A stretch of DNA of 64,000 nt from Microbacteriaceae bacterium (GTDB taxonomy: Bacteria; Actinomycetota; Actinomycetes; Actinomycetales; Microbacteriaceae), in assembly GCA_003852775.1 (NCBI GenBank), contig RDDZ01000052.1:1-64000 (forward strand), in the 5' to 3' direction. Of this stretch, positions 8,985 to 17,532 are shown one piece after another; positions within the stretch are counted from its first letter, which is position 1; every line of letters begins with the position of its first letter. Made by a program: the position numbers and the translations under genes. The notes beneath the pieces were generated by a model, which was given only the letters and a program-made list of their open reading frames with translations, made no database searches and was not told where the DNA came from.

Positions 8985-9051
8985 CCCGGCGGCGCGGCTG
9001 CCACGACGCCCACGTCGGCGCAAGCTGCTGGGCGGGGGTGCCGCGCGGGGC

Positions 9052-9057
9052 TAACGT
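9052..9057 (+). promoter_or_regulatory. -10 hexamer TAACGT, leaderless start of the YpfJ-type peptidase
   Basis: TAACGT ends exactly six bases before ATG 9064; there is no Shine-Dalgarno sequence in between. No clear -35 box. Confidence 0.55.
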
Positions 9058-9063
9058 CGTCTC

Positions 9064-9930
9064 ATGACGTTCACCGAGGGCTCCGACATCAGCAAGGGCC
9101 GCACGAGTCGCCGTACGGGCGGCATCGCGATCGGCGGAGGAGCCGGCATCCTCGGTCTCATCGTGGTCCTCGTGGGCGCGTTCACGGGCTTCGACCTCTC
9201 GCCCATCGTGGGCGGGCTCGGAGGCGGCGACACGGGCGAGGAGTCGTCGCTCGAGCAGTGCCAGACCGGCGAGGACGCCAACACCGACCTCGACTGCCGC
9301 ATGAAGGGCGCCGCCGCGTTCCTCGACGACTACTGGTCGGTGCAGTTCGAGAGCGGCTACCGCTCGTCCGAGGTGGTGCTCTTCACGGGGTCGACCGGCA
9401 CCGGATGCGGCACCGGCACGAGCGCCGTCGGGCCGTTCTACTGCCCGCCCGACGAGACGATCTACCTCGACACCTCGTTCTTCGAGGAGCTCCGCAGCCG
9501 TTTCGGCGCGAGCGGCGGACCGGCCGCCCAGCTCTACGTCATCGCGCACGAGTGGGGCCACCACATCCAGAACCTCACCGGGCGCATGGACGGCCTCGAC
9601 AACTCGCAGACCGGTCCCACCTCCGACGGCGTGCGCCTCGAGCTGCAGGCGGACTGCTACGCGGGGGCGGCCCTCGGCGCGGCCGAGACGACGAAGGACG
9701 ACAACGGCGTGCCGTTCCTCGAGCCCCTGAGCAGCGCCGAGTGGGCGGATGCCCTGAGCGCGGCGTCCGCGGTGGGCGACGACAGCATCCAGGAGCAGAC
9801 GCAGGGTCAGGTGACGCCCGAGACGTGGACGCACGGCGCGAGCGAGCAGCGCCAGAAGTGGTTCCAGGCGGGCCGGTCCGGCGGATGGCAGGCGTGCGAC
9901 ACCTTCAGCGTGAGCGGTTCGCAGCTCTGA
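9064..9930 (+). CDS. YpfJ-type neutral zinc metallopeptidase
   Basis: A 288-residue protein anchored by one N-terminal helix (IAIGGGAGILGLIVVLVGAF) after a short cytoplasmic stretch rich in Arg and Lys, with the catalytic domain outside the cell. The zinc motif is HEWGHH (about 162-167), preceded by AAQLYVIA, and followed by the downstream Glu in GVRLELQADCYAG, as in the YpfJ family (Pfam zinc peptidase PF04228). Conserved cysteines (CQTGED, DCRMKG, GCGTG, YCPP) suggest disulfides. The physiological substrate of the family is unknown. It is a single gene with its own hexamer. Confidence 0.9.
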   Translation: MTFTEGSDISKGRTSRRTGGIAIGGGAGILGLIVVLVGAFTGFDLSPIVGGLGGGDTGEESSLEQCQTGEDANTDLDCRMKGAAAFLDDYWSVQFESGYRSSEVVLFTGSTGTGCGTGTSAVGPFYCPPDETIYLDTSFFEELRSRFGASGGPAAQLYVIAHEWGHHIQNLTGRMDGLDNSQTGPTSDGVRLELQADCYAGAALGAAETTKDDNGVPFLEPLSSAEWADALSAASAVGDDSIQEQTQGQVTPETWTHGASEQRQKWFQAGRSGGWQACDTFSVSGSQL

Positions 9931-10089
9931 AGCTTTCCTGAACGGGTCCCGGGAGCGATTGGTCGGTTCCCACAACGACCGCCGCCCGCGGATGCGCGTG
10001 GTTCGTACGCCGCGGACGACGCGTTGGACGCGCCGTGCGGGGCGGACCTACCGTGAGGTCATCCCAGATCTCCCCTCCTGGAGGACGTC

Positions 10090-12210
10090 ATGACGCGCAC
10101 CGACGCCGTTACCCAGACCACCGAACCGGCCCCGGCTGCCGAGCTCCCCGCCGAGGTGGCGGCGCCGCGCAACGCGGCGAGCGCCGCGGCCGAGCTCGAG
10201 GTCGACGTCGCCTGGCTCGGCGAGTACCTGCTCGGCCGCTGGGCCGAGGACCGCAAGGCCTCGCGCGCCCTCGCCTCGCGTCCCGAGTTCTGGTACCAGG
10301 GCGGGCTCACGCTCGACGAGCACCGCACGCGCGTGCTCGGCCAGCTGCACCGCCTCGTCGAGAAGGACGCCGTGCACCGGGCCTTCCCGAAGCGCTTCGG
10401 CGGCCGCGACGACCACGGCGGCAACATCGCCGCGTTCGAGGAGCTCGTGCTCGCCGACCCGTCGCTGCAGATCAAGTCGGGCGTGCAGTGGGGTCTGTTC
10501 GCCGCCGCGATCCTGCACCTCGGCACCGACTACCACCACGAGACGTTCCTGCCGGCGGCCATGAGCCTCGAGATGCCCGGCGCGTTCGCGATGACCGAGA
10601 TCGGTCACGGCTCGGACGTCGCCTCGATCGCGACGACGGCAACCTACGACGCCGAGACGGACGAGTGGGTCATCAACACCCCGTTCCGCGCCGCGTGGAA
10701 GGACTACCTCGGAAACGCCGCCCTCCACGGCCGCGCCGCGACCGTGTTCGCACAGCTCATCACGGGCGGTGTCAGCTACGGCGTGCACGCCTTCTACGTG
10801 CCGATCCGCGACGAGAAGGGCGAGCTGCTCCCCGGCGTCCAGAGCGAGGACGACGGCCTCAAGGGCGGCCTCAACGGCATCGACAACGGCCGTCTCGCCT
10901 TCGACCGCGTGCGCGTGCCGCGCACCAACCTCCTCAACCGCTACGGAGACGTCGACGAGAACGGCGTCTACACCTCCCCGATCGACAGCCCCGGCCGCCG
11001 CTTCTTCACGATGCTCGGCACGCTCGTGCAGGGCCGCGTCTCGCTCGACGGCGCGTCGACCCTCGCCTCGAAGCTCGCGCTGCACATCGCGATCACGTAC
11101 GGCTCGCAGCGCCGCCAGTTCCGCGGCGGAACGCACGACGAGGAGGTGCTGCTCGACTACCAGCGTCACCAGCGCCGCCTGCTGCCGCGCCTCGCGCAGA
11201 CCTACGCGATGTCGTTCGCGCACGAGGAGTTCCTCGACCTGTTCGACCGCGTCTTCTCGGGCGTCGAGGACACCCCCGCGACCCGCGAGGACCTCGAGAC
11301 GATCGCAGCGGCCCTCAAGCCGCTCTCGACGTGGGCGGGCCTCGAGATCCTCCAGGAGGCCCGCGAGGCCTGCGGCGGCTCCGGCTTCATGGCCGAGAAC
11401 CGCCTCACCCAGCTGCGTGCCGACCTCGACATCTACGCGACGTTCGAGGGCGACAACAACGTGCTCCTGCAGCTCGTGGCGAAGCGCCTCCTGACGGACT
11501 ACGCGAAGAAGTTCAAGAACGCGGACGCAGGCGCGATGGCCCAGTACGTCGCCGGCCAGGTGGGCGAGGCGACGGTCAACCGCTCGGGCCTGCGCCAGCT
11601 CGGCCAGGCGATCGCCGACTTCGGCTCGACGGCCCGCTCGGTCGGCTTCGTGCGCGACGAGGACTCGCAGCGTCAGCTGCTCACCGACCGCGTGCACACC
11701 GCGGTCGCCGAGCTCGCAGGCAAGCTGCGTCCGGCATCCAAGCTCTCGCCCGTCGACGCCGCGGCGCTCTTCAACCGCTACCAGAACGACCTCATCAAGA
11801 CGGCGCGCGCCCACGGCGAGCTGCTGCAGTGGGAGGCGTTCACGCGGGCCCTCGCGAAGGTGCCGGAGGGCGACACGAAGCAGGTGCTCACGTGGCTGCG
11901 CGACCTCTTCGGCCTCGGCCTCATCGAGAAGGACGCCGCGTGGTACCTCACGCACGGTCGCCTCTCCGGCCAGCGCGCCGAGGCGATCACGGCCTACATC
12001 GACGACCGACTGCTGCCCCGCATCCGCACGCACGCGCTCGACCTCGTCGCCGCGTTCGGCCTCACGCCGGAGCTCGTGCGCGCGCCGATCGCGTCGGGCA
12101 TCGAGCAGCAGCGCCAGGACGACGCGCGCGCCTACTACGCGGAGCTCCGCGCCTCGGGCGAAGCGCCCGTCGACGAGAAGAGCCTCAAGAAGCAGGCGAA
12201 GAAGAAGTAA
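10090..12210 (+). CDS. acyl-CoA oxidase / long acyl-CoA dehydrogenase
   Basis: A 706-residue FAD enzyme of the acyl-CoA oxidase type, catalysing the first desaturation of acyl-CoA in beta-oxidation. Seen: the middle domain start AFAMTEIGHGSDVASIATTATYD, substrate stretch RVRVPRTNLLNRYGD, YGSQRRQF, and CGGSGFMAENRL followed by YATFEGDNNVLLQ, whose Glu is the catalytic base in this family. The long C-terminal extension (beyond about 480) also matches oxidases rather than short dehydrogenases. The start ATG 10090 has GGAGG seven bases upstream. A hairpin terminator follows at 12228. It converges on and overlaps the Rieske pseudogene by 26 bases. Confidence 0.9.
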   Translation: MTRTDAVTQTTEPAPAAELPAEVAAPRNAASAAAELEVDVAWLGEYLLGRWAEDRKASRALASRPEFWYQGGLTLDEHRTRVLGQLHRLVEKDAVHRAFPKRFGGRDDHGGNIAAFEELVLADPSLQIKSGVQWGLFAAAILHLGTDYHHETFLPAAMSLEMPGAFAMTEIGHGSDVASIATTATYDAETDEWVINTPFRAAWKDYLGNAALHGRAATVFAQLITGGVSYGVHAFYVPIRDEKGELLPGVQSEDDGLKGGLNGIDNGRLAFDRVRVPRTNLLNRYGDVDENGVYTSPIDSPGRRFFTMLGTLVQGRVSLDGASTLASKLALHIAITYGSQRRQFRGGTHDEEVLLDYQRHQRRLLPRLAQTYAMSFAHEEFLDLFDRVFSGVEDTPATREDLETIAAALKPLSTWAGLEILQEAREACGGSGFMAENRLTQLRADLDIYATFEGDNNVLLQLVAKRLLTDYAKKFKNADAGAMAQYVAGQVGEATVNRSGLRQLGQAIADFGSTARSVGFVRDEDSQRQLLTDRVHTAVAELAGKLRPASKLSPVDAAALFNRYQNDLIKTARAHGELLQWEAFTRALAKVPEGDTKQVLTWLRDLFGLGLIEKDAAWYLTHGRLSGQRAEAITAYIDDRLLPRIRTHALDLVAAFGLTPELVRAPIASGIEQQRQDDARAYYAELRASGEAPVDEKSLKKQAKKK

Positions 12211-13704
12211 CGCCCGTCTCGCGCACACGGCCGAGCCCCGTCCTCGTGGCTCGGCCGCGTGTTCTCAGGTCGGCGATCGCGGGACCCTCGATGAGGCGCC
12301 CCGTCGCCTCGAATCGCGAGCCGTGGGCGGGGCAGTCCCACGTCGACTCGGCGGCGTTCCAGCGCACGATCGCACCCGCGTGCGGGCAGACGAGGCACAC
12401 CTCTGTCGACCCGTGCTCGGAGGCGATGGTCGCCGTGGGCAGCAGGCGCGCGTCCTCGTTGCCGCGGCGGGCGCGCACGGCGCGGGTCACCGCCTCGGCG
12501 TAGCCGCGCGCGTACCAGGCGAACACGGCGGCGCTCGCCCCGAGGCCGACGCCGACCGTCTGCGGGAGGGTCGGCCGCATCCCGAGCACGCGCTGCCAGC
12601 CCTCGCGGCGTCCCGCGAGGTCGGCCTCGAGCAGGAGCGCGGCGGCGACGGCGCCCGTCATGCCCCACTTCTCGTAGCCCGTCGCGAAGTACACCCGCCG
12701 CCGGGTGCGCGGCATCCATCCGACGAAGGGGATGCCCGAGAACGGCGCGTAGTCCTGGGCCGACCAGCGGTGGGTGGGCTCGGCTCCCGGCCAGCGCTCC
12801 TGGGCCCAGCGCTCGAGCTCGCCGTAGGGGTCGGCACCCTCGTCCTGCCGCCCCACGCCGTGGCCCTCGCCCCCCACGAGGAGCGTGCCGCGGTGCCAGC
12901 GCACGCTGTGCGAGGGGCTGCCGGCGCTCAGGAACATGCCGGTGTCCTCGGCACCCTCCGGCGGGCGCAGTGCGACGGCGTAGCTGCGCTGGGCCTCGAC
13001 CTTCATCCAGTAGAGCCCGCGCCGCAGCTGGGGCGTGCCGGTCGCGAGCACGACGGTCGGTGCGGACACGGTGCCGAGCACGGTGTGCACGGTCGTCGTC
13101 TCACCGAACGCGAGGCGCCGTACGCGCGCCCCCTCGACGATGAGGCCGCCGAGTGCGCGCAGGTCGGCGGCGAGGCGGGCGAGCACCTCCATGGGGTCGA
13201 ACTGCACCTGGTCGTCGAGCACGACTGCGCCATGGCCTGCGACCGGGAGCGCGACGTCCTCCTCCCAGCGCACCGGAAGGCCCGCGGCGCGCGCCGCCTC
13301 GTACTCGCGCCGCACCGTCCGCGCTCCTCCGGGGTCTCGGCCCACGTGACGGCGGGGCGGCGCTCGAAGGCGACCCCGCAGTCCGTGAGATAGTCCACCA
13401 TCCAGTCGAAGGCGGCGCGCTGGCTCGCGACGTACGCCTCGAACACCGAGCGGATGTTGCGGCTGCGGACGCGCTGCAGCCTCACCCCCTGCAGCACGCT
13501 GAGCTTCGCGGTCGTGTTGCCGGTGGCGACCGCGCCGACCGTGCGCGGCTCGAGCACGGCGACCGAGCGTCCGCGGCGGGCGAGCAGCAGGGCGGTCGTG
13601 AGGCCGGTGAGACCGGCACCCACGACGAGATGGTCGAAGCGACCGCCGTCGGGAAACGGGTCGGTCGGGATCTCGGGAGCGTCGGCATGCCACAGCGAGG
13701 TCAT
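12185..13704 (-). pseudogene. FAD-dependent oxidoreductase with C-terminal Rieske domain, frameshifted
   Basis: Two frames together encode one protein. The first (from ATG 13704) carries the FAD-binding DHLVVGAGLTGLTTALLLARR motif shortened here to its core GAGLTG, and runs to WAETPEERGR; the second continues with TVRREYEAARAAGLPVRW to a Rieske domain (CPHAG ... CPAHGSRF, ligands C-x-H and C-x-x-H) at the end. Reading GAGGAGGCGCGG instead of GAGGAGCGCGG near 13323-13326 would restore one frame, so a single G is missing. Intact homologues are electron-transfer oxidoreductases of unknown substrate, about 500 residues. Either a recent inactivation or an assembly error. The last 26 residues (after IADL) are basic and unlike a Rieske end. 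Confidence 0.75.
12228..12257 (+). terminator. hairpin terminator after the acyl-CoA oxidase gene
   Basis: A ten-base perfect stem (CGGCCGAGCC with its complement) and a ten-base loop, 18 bases after the stop codon. It lies inside the 3' coding end of the opposing FAD/Rieske gene. Confidence 0.65.
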
Positions 13705-13710
13705 GTCGCG

Positions 13711-13716
13711 ACGGTA
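13711..13716 (-). promoter_or_regulatory. -10 hexamer TACCGT, leaderless start of the FAD/Rieske gene
   Basis: TACCGT on the minus strand ends six bases before ATG 13704 with no Shine-Dalgarno sequence. The promoter arrangement of the frameshifted gene is therefore still intact. Confidence 0.5.
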
Positions 13717-13835
13717 GTGCGGTGCGGCCGCGCGCGCAGCGGGGTTGACGGCGCCGCGAGATGCGCTAGCTAGTCGGGGGCGGGCGTTCCTGGCTCACAG
13801 TGCCACGTCGTTCAGCTCTCGAGTGAAACGCATGT

Positions 13836-13864
13836 TTGCGTAAGAGCGTTTACGCGCCTAGCAT
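13836..13864 (+). promoter_or_regulatory. promoter of the ribokinase/GH38-like operon
   Basis: TTGCGT (13836-13841), a 17-base spacer and TAGCAT (13859-13864) form a good sigma-70 type pair about 65 bases before the LacI gene. A LacI-type operator overlaps the -35 and spacer, and two more follow downstream, so the operon should be repressed by its own first gene product. Confidence 0.6.
13838..13855 (+). promoter_or_regulatory. LacI-type operator O1 (overlaps -35 and spacer)
   Basis: GCGTAAGAGCGTTTACGC has six-base arms GCGTAA/TTACGC around a six-base centre. It shares the GTAA ... TTAC arms with two further sites downstream, which supports one regulator binding all three. Confidence 0.6.
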
Positions 13865-13877
13865 CGTGCCCATCAAC

Positions 13878-13893
13878 ACGTAAGCGCTTACGT
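13878..13893 (+). promoter_or_regulatory. LacI-type operator O2 (perfect palindrome)
   Basis: ACGTAAGCGCTTACGT is a perfect 16-base palindrome with the central CG typical of LacI-family operators. It lies a few bases past the predicted transcription start. Confidence 0.75.
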
Positions 13894-13901
13894 AACAGAA
13901 C

Positions 13902-13913
13902 GTAAACGCTTAC
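13902..13913 (+). promoter_or_regulatory. LacI-type operator O3
   Basis: GTAAACGCTTAC matches O2 except for one base in the centre. It lies 16 bases before the LacI start codon; the centres of O2 and O3 are about 22 bases apart, two helical turns. Confidence 0.6.
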
Positions 13914-13929
13914 TGATCGGGAGCACTCA

Positions 13930-14928
13930 ATGGTGACTGTGTACGACGTGGCGCAAGCCGTCGGCCTTTCAATAGCGAGCGTGTCGCGTGCGCTCAATGG
14001 GCAGACCGGGGTATCGGAGGCCACGGCGGCGCGCATCGTCGAGGTGGCCGCGGAACTCGGCTACCAGCGCAACGATGTGGCTCGCTCCCTTGTGGCCAAG
14101 TCGACCCAGACCATCGCGCTTCTGCTGCCCGACATCACCAACCCGTTCTTTCCCGAGCTCGTCAAGGGCGTCCAGACGGTCGCCGACGAGCACGGCCATG
14201 TGCTGCTGCTGGTCGACGGCGCGGGAGACCGCGCGCGAGTGGCCGCGAGCATGGCGGTGCTGCGTCGCAAGCAGGTGGATGGAGTGATCGTGGTGGCGAG
14301 TGCGCTCGACGGCGACGCCGACGCGCTCTTCGTCGGGGTGCCAACGGTGTTCCTCGATCGCACGACAAACGGCCCGGGCGCGAGCGTGAGCGTGGATCAC
14401 GAGGCGGGCGGCTACGCCGCCACGCGCCATCTGATCGAGCTCGGACACCGCCGGATCGCGCACATCGCGGGCCCGCGCGACCTCGAAGTCTCCCAACGAC
14501 GTCTCGACGGATGGCGGCGCGCATGCGAGGAGGCGGGGCTGCCGACGCACGACGCCCTCGTCGCCTCCGGTGACTTCTTGGAGGAAGGCGGGCATCGCGC
14601 GGGCATCGAGCTGCTCGACTCGGGCGAGGAATTCTCCGCGGTTTTCGCCGCGAACGACCTCAGCGCCATCGGGTTCCTCGCGCTGTGCGCGCAACGGGGC
14701 ATCCGCGTTCCCGACGACCTGTCGCTCATCGGCTTCGATGGCATCCAGCTCTCTCGCTACACCACGCCGACGCTCACGACAGTCGCCCAGCCGATCCTCG
14801 AGCTCGGAGCACGGGCCTGCGACACGTTGCTCCATCTGATCCGGGGCGAGGAGTCGCAGTCGCGGATCGTGCTCGCGAACGAGCTCACCGCGGGCGCGAG
14901 CGTGCGCGCGATCGGAGGTACGCGATGA
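13930..14928 (+). CDS. LacI-family transcriptional repressor (autoregulated)
   Basis: A 332-residue DNA-binding repressor. The N-terminal helix-turn-helix reads TVYDVAQAVGLSIASVSRAL with the hinge region DVARSLVAK, followed by a periplasmic-binding-protein-like sensor domain (ALLLPDITNPFFPELVKG ... VFAANDLSAIGFL ... ISLIGFDGI type block here LSLIGFDGIQLSRY). ATG 13930 has GGGAG seven bases before. It is the first gene of a nine-gene-product cassette, with three operators upstream. Its codons are less G/C-biased than those of flanking genes (for example CTTTCAATAGCG), a sign of acquisition. The likely inducer is a sugar handled by the operon. Confidence 0.92.
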   Translation: MVTVYDVAQAVGLSIASVSRALNGQTGVSEATAARIVEVAAELGYQRNDVARSLVAKSTQTIALLLPDITNPFFPELVKGVQTVADEHGHVLLLVDGAGDRARVAASMAVLRRKQVDGVIVVASALDGDADALFVGVPTVFLDRTTNGPGASVSVDHEAGGYAATRHLIELGHRRIAHIAGPRDLEVSQRRLDGWRRACEEAGLPTHDALVASGDFLEEGGHRAGIELLDSGEEFSAVFAANDLSAIGFLALCAQRGIRVPDDLSLIGFDGIQLSRYTTPTLTTVAQPILELGARACDTLLHLIRGEESQSRIVLANELTAGASVRAIGGTR

Positions 14929-15851
14929 GCCGCGTGGTCGTGGTCGGTAGCCTCAACCTGGATCTCATCACGGAGGTCGAGCGCCTCCCGTCACCCGGCG
15001 AGACGGTCCTCGGCTGCGCGTTCCGTCAGGTATCCGGCGGCAAGGGGGGAAACCAGGCCCATGCCGCCGTCGGCGTGGCGCGAAGCCGCGCCGAGCAGGC
15101 CGGGGAGGTGGCCGTCGCGATGATCGGGCGGGTCGGCGAGGACGACGCCGCGAGCCGTCTCTGCGGCGACCTGGCCGCAGCGGGGGTCGATGTCAGCGCG
15201 GTGGGGCGTGCGCGGGATGCCGCAACGGGCATCGCGCTCATCACCGTCGCCGCCGACGGAGCGAACACCATCGTGGTGGCCCCGGGAGCTAACCACGACT
15301 GGCCGGCGGATGCCATGGCGGAGGTGTCGTTCGAGCCCGACGATGTGGTGGTCACGCAACTCGAGGTGCCGCTCGACGTCGTGCACGCGGTCGCCGGCGC
15401 GGCACGCGCCGTCGGCGCGCGATTCGTGCTCAACGCCGCGCCGGCCGATCGCCGCGTCATGGAGGTTCTATCGCGCGCGGATGTCGTGGTGCTCAATGAG
15501 ATCGAGGCCGAGCAGCTGCTCGAGGTGCGAACGGCGGAGCTCGACGAGATCGGCGCCGCCCGCGCTCGCCTCGACGGCGACCTCGTCGTGACGCTCGGAG
15601 CGGATGGTGTCGTGGTTGCGTCCCGCGACGGCCGAACCGTGCATGTGCCGGGCCTCGCGGTCGACGTGATCGACACGGTCGGGGCTGGCGACGCCTTCGT
15701 CGGCGCCCTCGCGGCGAGCCTGGCAACGGGAGCGGACGTCGTCGAAGCGGCCATCACCGCGAACACGGTCGGAGCGCTCACCGCGACCGTGCGAGGAGCG
15801 CGGCATCCCCGGCTCGCCGATGCGCTCGGCGCCGTGCAGGAGGTGGCGTGA
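14925..15851 (+). CDS. rbsK: ribokinase (PfkB family)
   Basis: A 308-residue sugar kinase that phosphorylates ribose, or a related pentose, at O5. Seen: the N-terminal VVVGSLNLDLITEVERLPSPGET, the glycine motif VSGGKGGNQAHAAVG, and the PfkB signature DTVGAGDAFVGAL with the catalytic Asp. A short insertion (RSRAEQAGEVAV) follows the first glycine motif. ATG 14925 overlaps the LacI stop by four bases (ATGA) and GGAGG lies six bases before it. The adjacent ribose pyranase gene supports ribose as substrate. Confidence 0.9.
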   Translation: MSRVVVVGSLNLDLITEVERLPSPGETVLGCAFRQVSGGKGGNQAHAAVGVARSRAEQAGEVAVAMIGRVGEDDAASRLCGDLAAAGVDVSAVGRARDAATGIALITVAADGANTIVVAPGANHDWPADAMAEVSFEPDDVVVTQLEVPLDVVHAVAGAARAVGARFVLNAAPADRRVMEVLSRADVVVLNEIEAEQLLEVRTAELDEIGAARARLDGDLVVTLGADGVVVASRDGRTVHVPGLAVDVIDTVGAGDAFVGALAASLATGADVVEAAITANTVGALTATVRGARHPRLADALGAVQEVA

Positions 15852-16243
15852 TGCTGCGCTCGTCTCGCATCCTCAACCCGTCCCTGCTCGCCGCGCTCGC
15901 GAGCGCTGGGCACGGGCAGACGATCATCGTGGCCGATGCTGGTCTCCCGATCCCGCGCGGCGTGCCGGTGCTCGACCTCTCGATCACGCCCGGTCATCCC
16001 ACCTTTACCGAGGTCACGCGCATCATCCTCGACGCCGGTGCGTTCGAGGGGTATGTGATCGCCTCCGAGTCCTCCACCTCGGCTCCCGTGCGTGACCTCG
16101 CTCCCGAACTCGCGGGCCTCGCTCCCACGATCGTCGATCACGAGGAGTTCAAGCGCCGAGTCCCCGACGCACACCTCGTGGTCCGCACCGGTGAATTCAC
16201 GCCGTTCGCCAATATCGGGCTCGTCGCAGGCACAACCTTCTAG
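15851..16243 (+). CDS. rbsD: D-ribose pyranase (RbsD/FucU family), Tyr-to-Phe in active site
   Basis: A 130-residue enzyme that interconverts ribose pyranose and furanose forms so that ribokinase can use the product. Family blocks are clear: LNPSLLAALASAGHGQ (His21), VADAGLPIP (Asp29), DHEEFKRRV (His97), and RTGEFTPFANIGL at the end. In the family the last block is normally TPYAN; here the Tyr is Phe119, while Asn121 is kept. ATG 15851 overlaps the ribokinase stop by one base and AGGAGG lies seven bases upstream, better spaced than for the GTG just before. Followed 30 bases later by the binding-protein gene. Confidence 0.88.
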   Translation: MLRSSRILNPSLLAALASAGHGQTIIVADAGLPIPRGVPVLDLSITPGHPTFTEVTRIILDAGAFEGYVIASESSTSAPVRDLAPELAGLAPTIVDHEEFKRRVPDAHLVVRTGEFTPFANIGLVAGTTF

Positions 16244-16273
16244 GTCCCTTCCGAAGAAGCAAGGAGAATCAAA

Positions 16274-17527
16274 ATGAGAATCACAGCAACACGTCGAGGC
16301 ATCGCCATCGGCGGCGCACTCGCGCTCACTGCAGGCACTCTCGCCGGGTGCGCGGCAGGGGGTGAGGAGTCGGGCGGAGGTGTCGAGATCACCTACGCCG
16401 TCCAAGCCTTCTCGCACGACGCCATCCGACCGATCGTCGACGAGTTCACGGCAGAGACAGGAATCACCGTCAAGCTCGAGTCGGGTCCGTCGAGCGGTGC
16501 CGACCTGCTCACGCAGCTCGTTCCCGCGTTCAACTCCGGCACCAGCCCGTACGACGTCATCGACGCCGACGATCCCGCTGGCGCGGCGCTCGTCGCGGGC
16601 GGATGGCTCGAGCCGCTCGGGGATGACGTCACTGGTGCCTACCTGGACGACCTCTCCGAGGGGATGGCCGAGAGCCACGAGCTGTGGAACGTCGCGGACG
16701 GGAACACCTACCGCCTCTACCACAACTACGAACTCGGCTACAGCTGGGCGAATGAGCAGCTGCTCTCGGCGCATGGCCTGACCGCGCCGACGACGTGGGA
16801 TGAGATCGAGCAGGTGGGCGAGGCGCTCAAGCCCGAGGGCATCTACGCCTTTGGCGACGCCGCGAGCAAGCCGGGGCTCACCTTCGTCTACCTCGCGTAC
16901 CTCGCCGCGCAGGCGGGCGGCGACATCTACGCCGCCGACTCGGGCACGCGGGAGGCCTTCGAGTTCGCCAAGGAGCTCATCGACAAGGGCTACTCCCCGA
17001 AGGACGCTCTCACCTGGACCTATGACCAGTCGAACGCGGCGTACATGAGCGACCAGCTCGCGACCATGCGGCAGTGGACCTTCTTCAACGATGTCGCCCC
17101 CGGCAACGCCGAGTGGTATGCCGCAGACAAAGCCGTCATCGTCGATCCGCCTGCCGGACCGGCCGGAGCGAAGACGTGGGCAGGCGGCTGGGGCATGGCG
17201 GTGCCCAAGTCCGCGAAGAACAAGGACGCCGCCATGAAGTTCGTCGAGTGGATGAACCAGCCGGAGCACGCGGTGGAACTCGCCACGGCGAGCTCGTTCT
17301 TCGTGACAGCACGCACGAGCGTTCTGAGTGAACTCGGTGACGACGGCATCGTCGCAGCGCTCAAGCACTACGCGGATTCCGGCTTCATCGTGCCCCGCCC
17401 GTACCACCCCCAGGCGGCGCAGGCGGAGACGATCGTCGACGACATCGGCCAGTCCTACCTCACGGGTCAGATGGACATCGACGAGGCGATGATGCAGCTG
17501 AAGTCCCAGGTCGAGGCTCTCGGATAG
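16274..17527 (+). CDS. CUT1 ABC transporter sugar-binding lipoprotein
   Basis: A 417-residue extracellular solute-binding protein (family 1). The signal peptide ends in a lipobox LAGC (Cys26) followed by a flexible AAGGEESGGG linker. The mature part has family 1 features such as YAVQAFSHDAIRPIVDEFTAETG, YDVIDADDPAGAALVAGGWLEPL and WAGGWGMAVPKSAKNKDAA. A strong AAGGAGAA site precedes ATG 16274. It delivers an unknown sugar or glycoside to the two permeases that follow; five bases separate it from the first. The binding protein is of the oligosaccharide (CUT1) class, not the ribose (CUT2, RbsB) class one would expect beside rbsK and rbsD. Confidence 0.92.
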   Translation: MRITATRRGIAIGGALALTAGTLAGCAAGGEESGGGVEITYAVQAFSHDAIRPIVDEFTAETGITVKLESGPSSGADLLTQLVPAFNSGTSPYDVIDADDPAGAALVAGGWLEPLGDDVTGAYLDDLSEGMAESHELWNVADGNTYRLYHNYELGYSWANEQLLSAHGLTAPTTWDEIEQVGEALKPEGIYAFGDAASKPGLTFVYLAYLAAQAGGDIYAADSGTREAFEFAKELIDKGYSPKDALTWTYDQSNAAYMSDQLATMRQWTFFNDVAPGNAEWYAADKAVIVDPPAGPAGAKTWAGGWGMAVPKSAKNKDAAMKFVEWMNQPEHAVELATASSFFVTARTSVLSELGDDGIVAALKHYADSGFIVPRPYHPQAAQAETIVDDIGQSYLTGQMDIDEAMMQLKSQVEALG

Positions 17528-17532
17528 TCGAC

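Noticed and set aside
12228..12257. Hairpin as a regulatory element of the FAD/Rieske gene
   Set aside because: Its position 18 bases after the acyl-CoA oxidase stop fits a terminator for that gene better.
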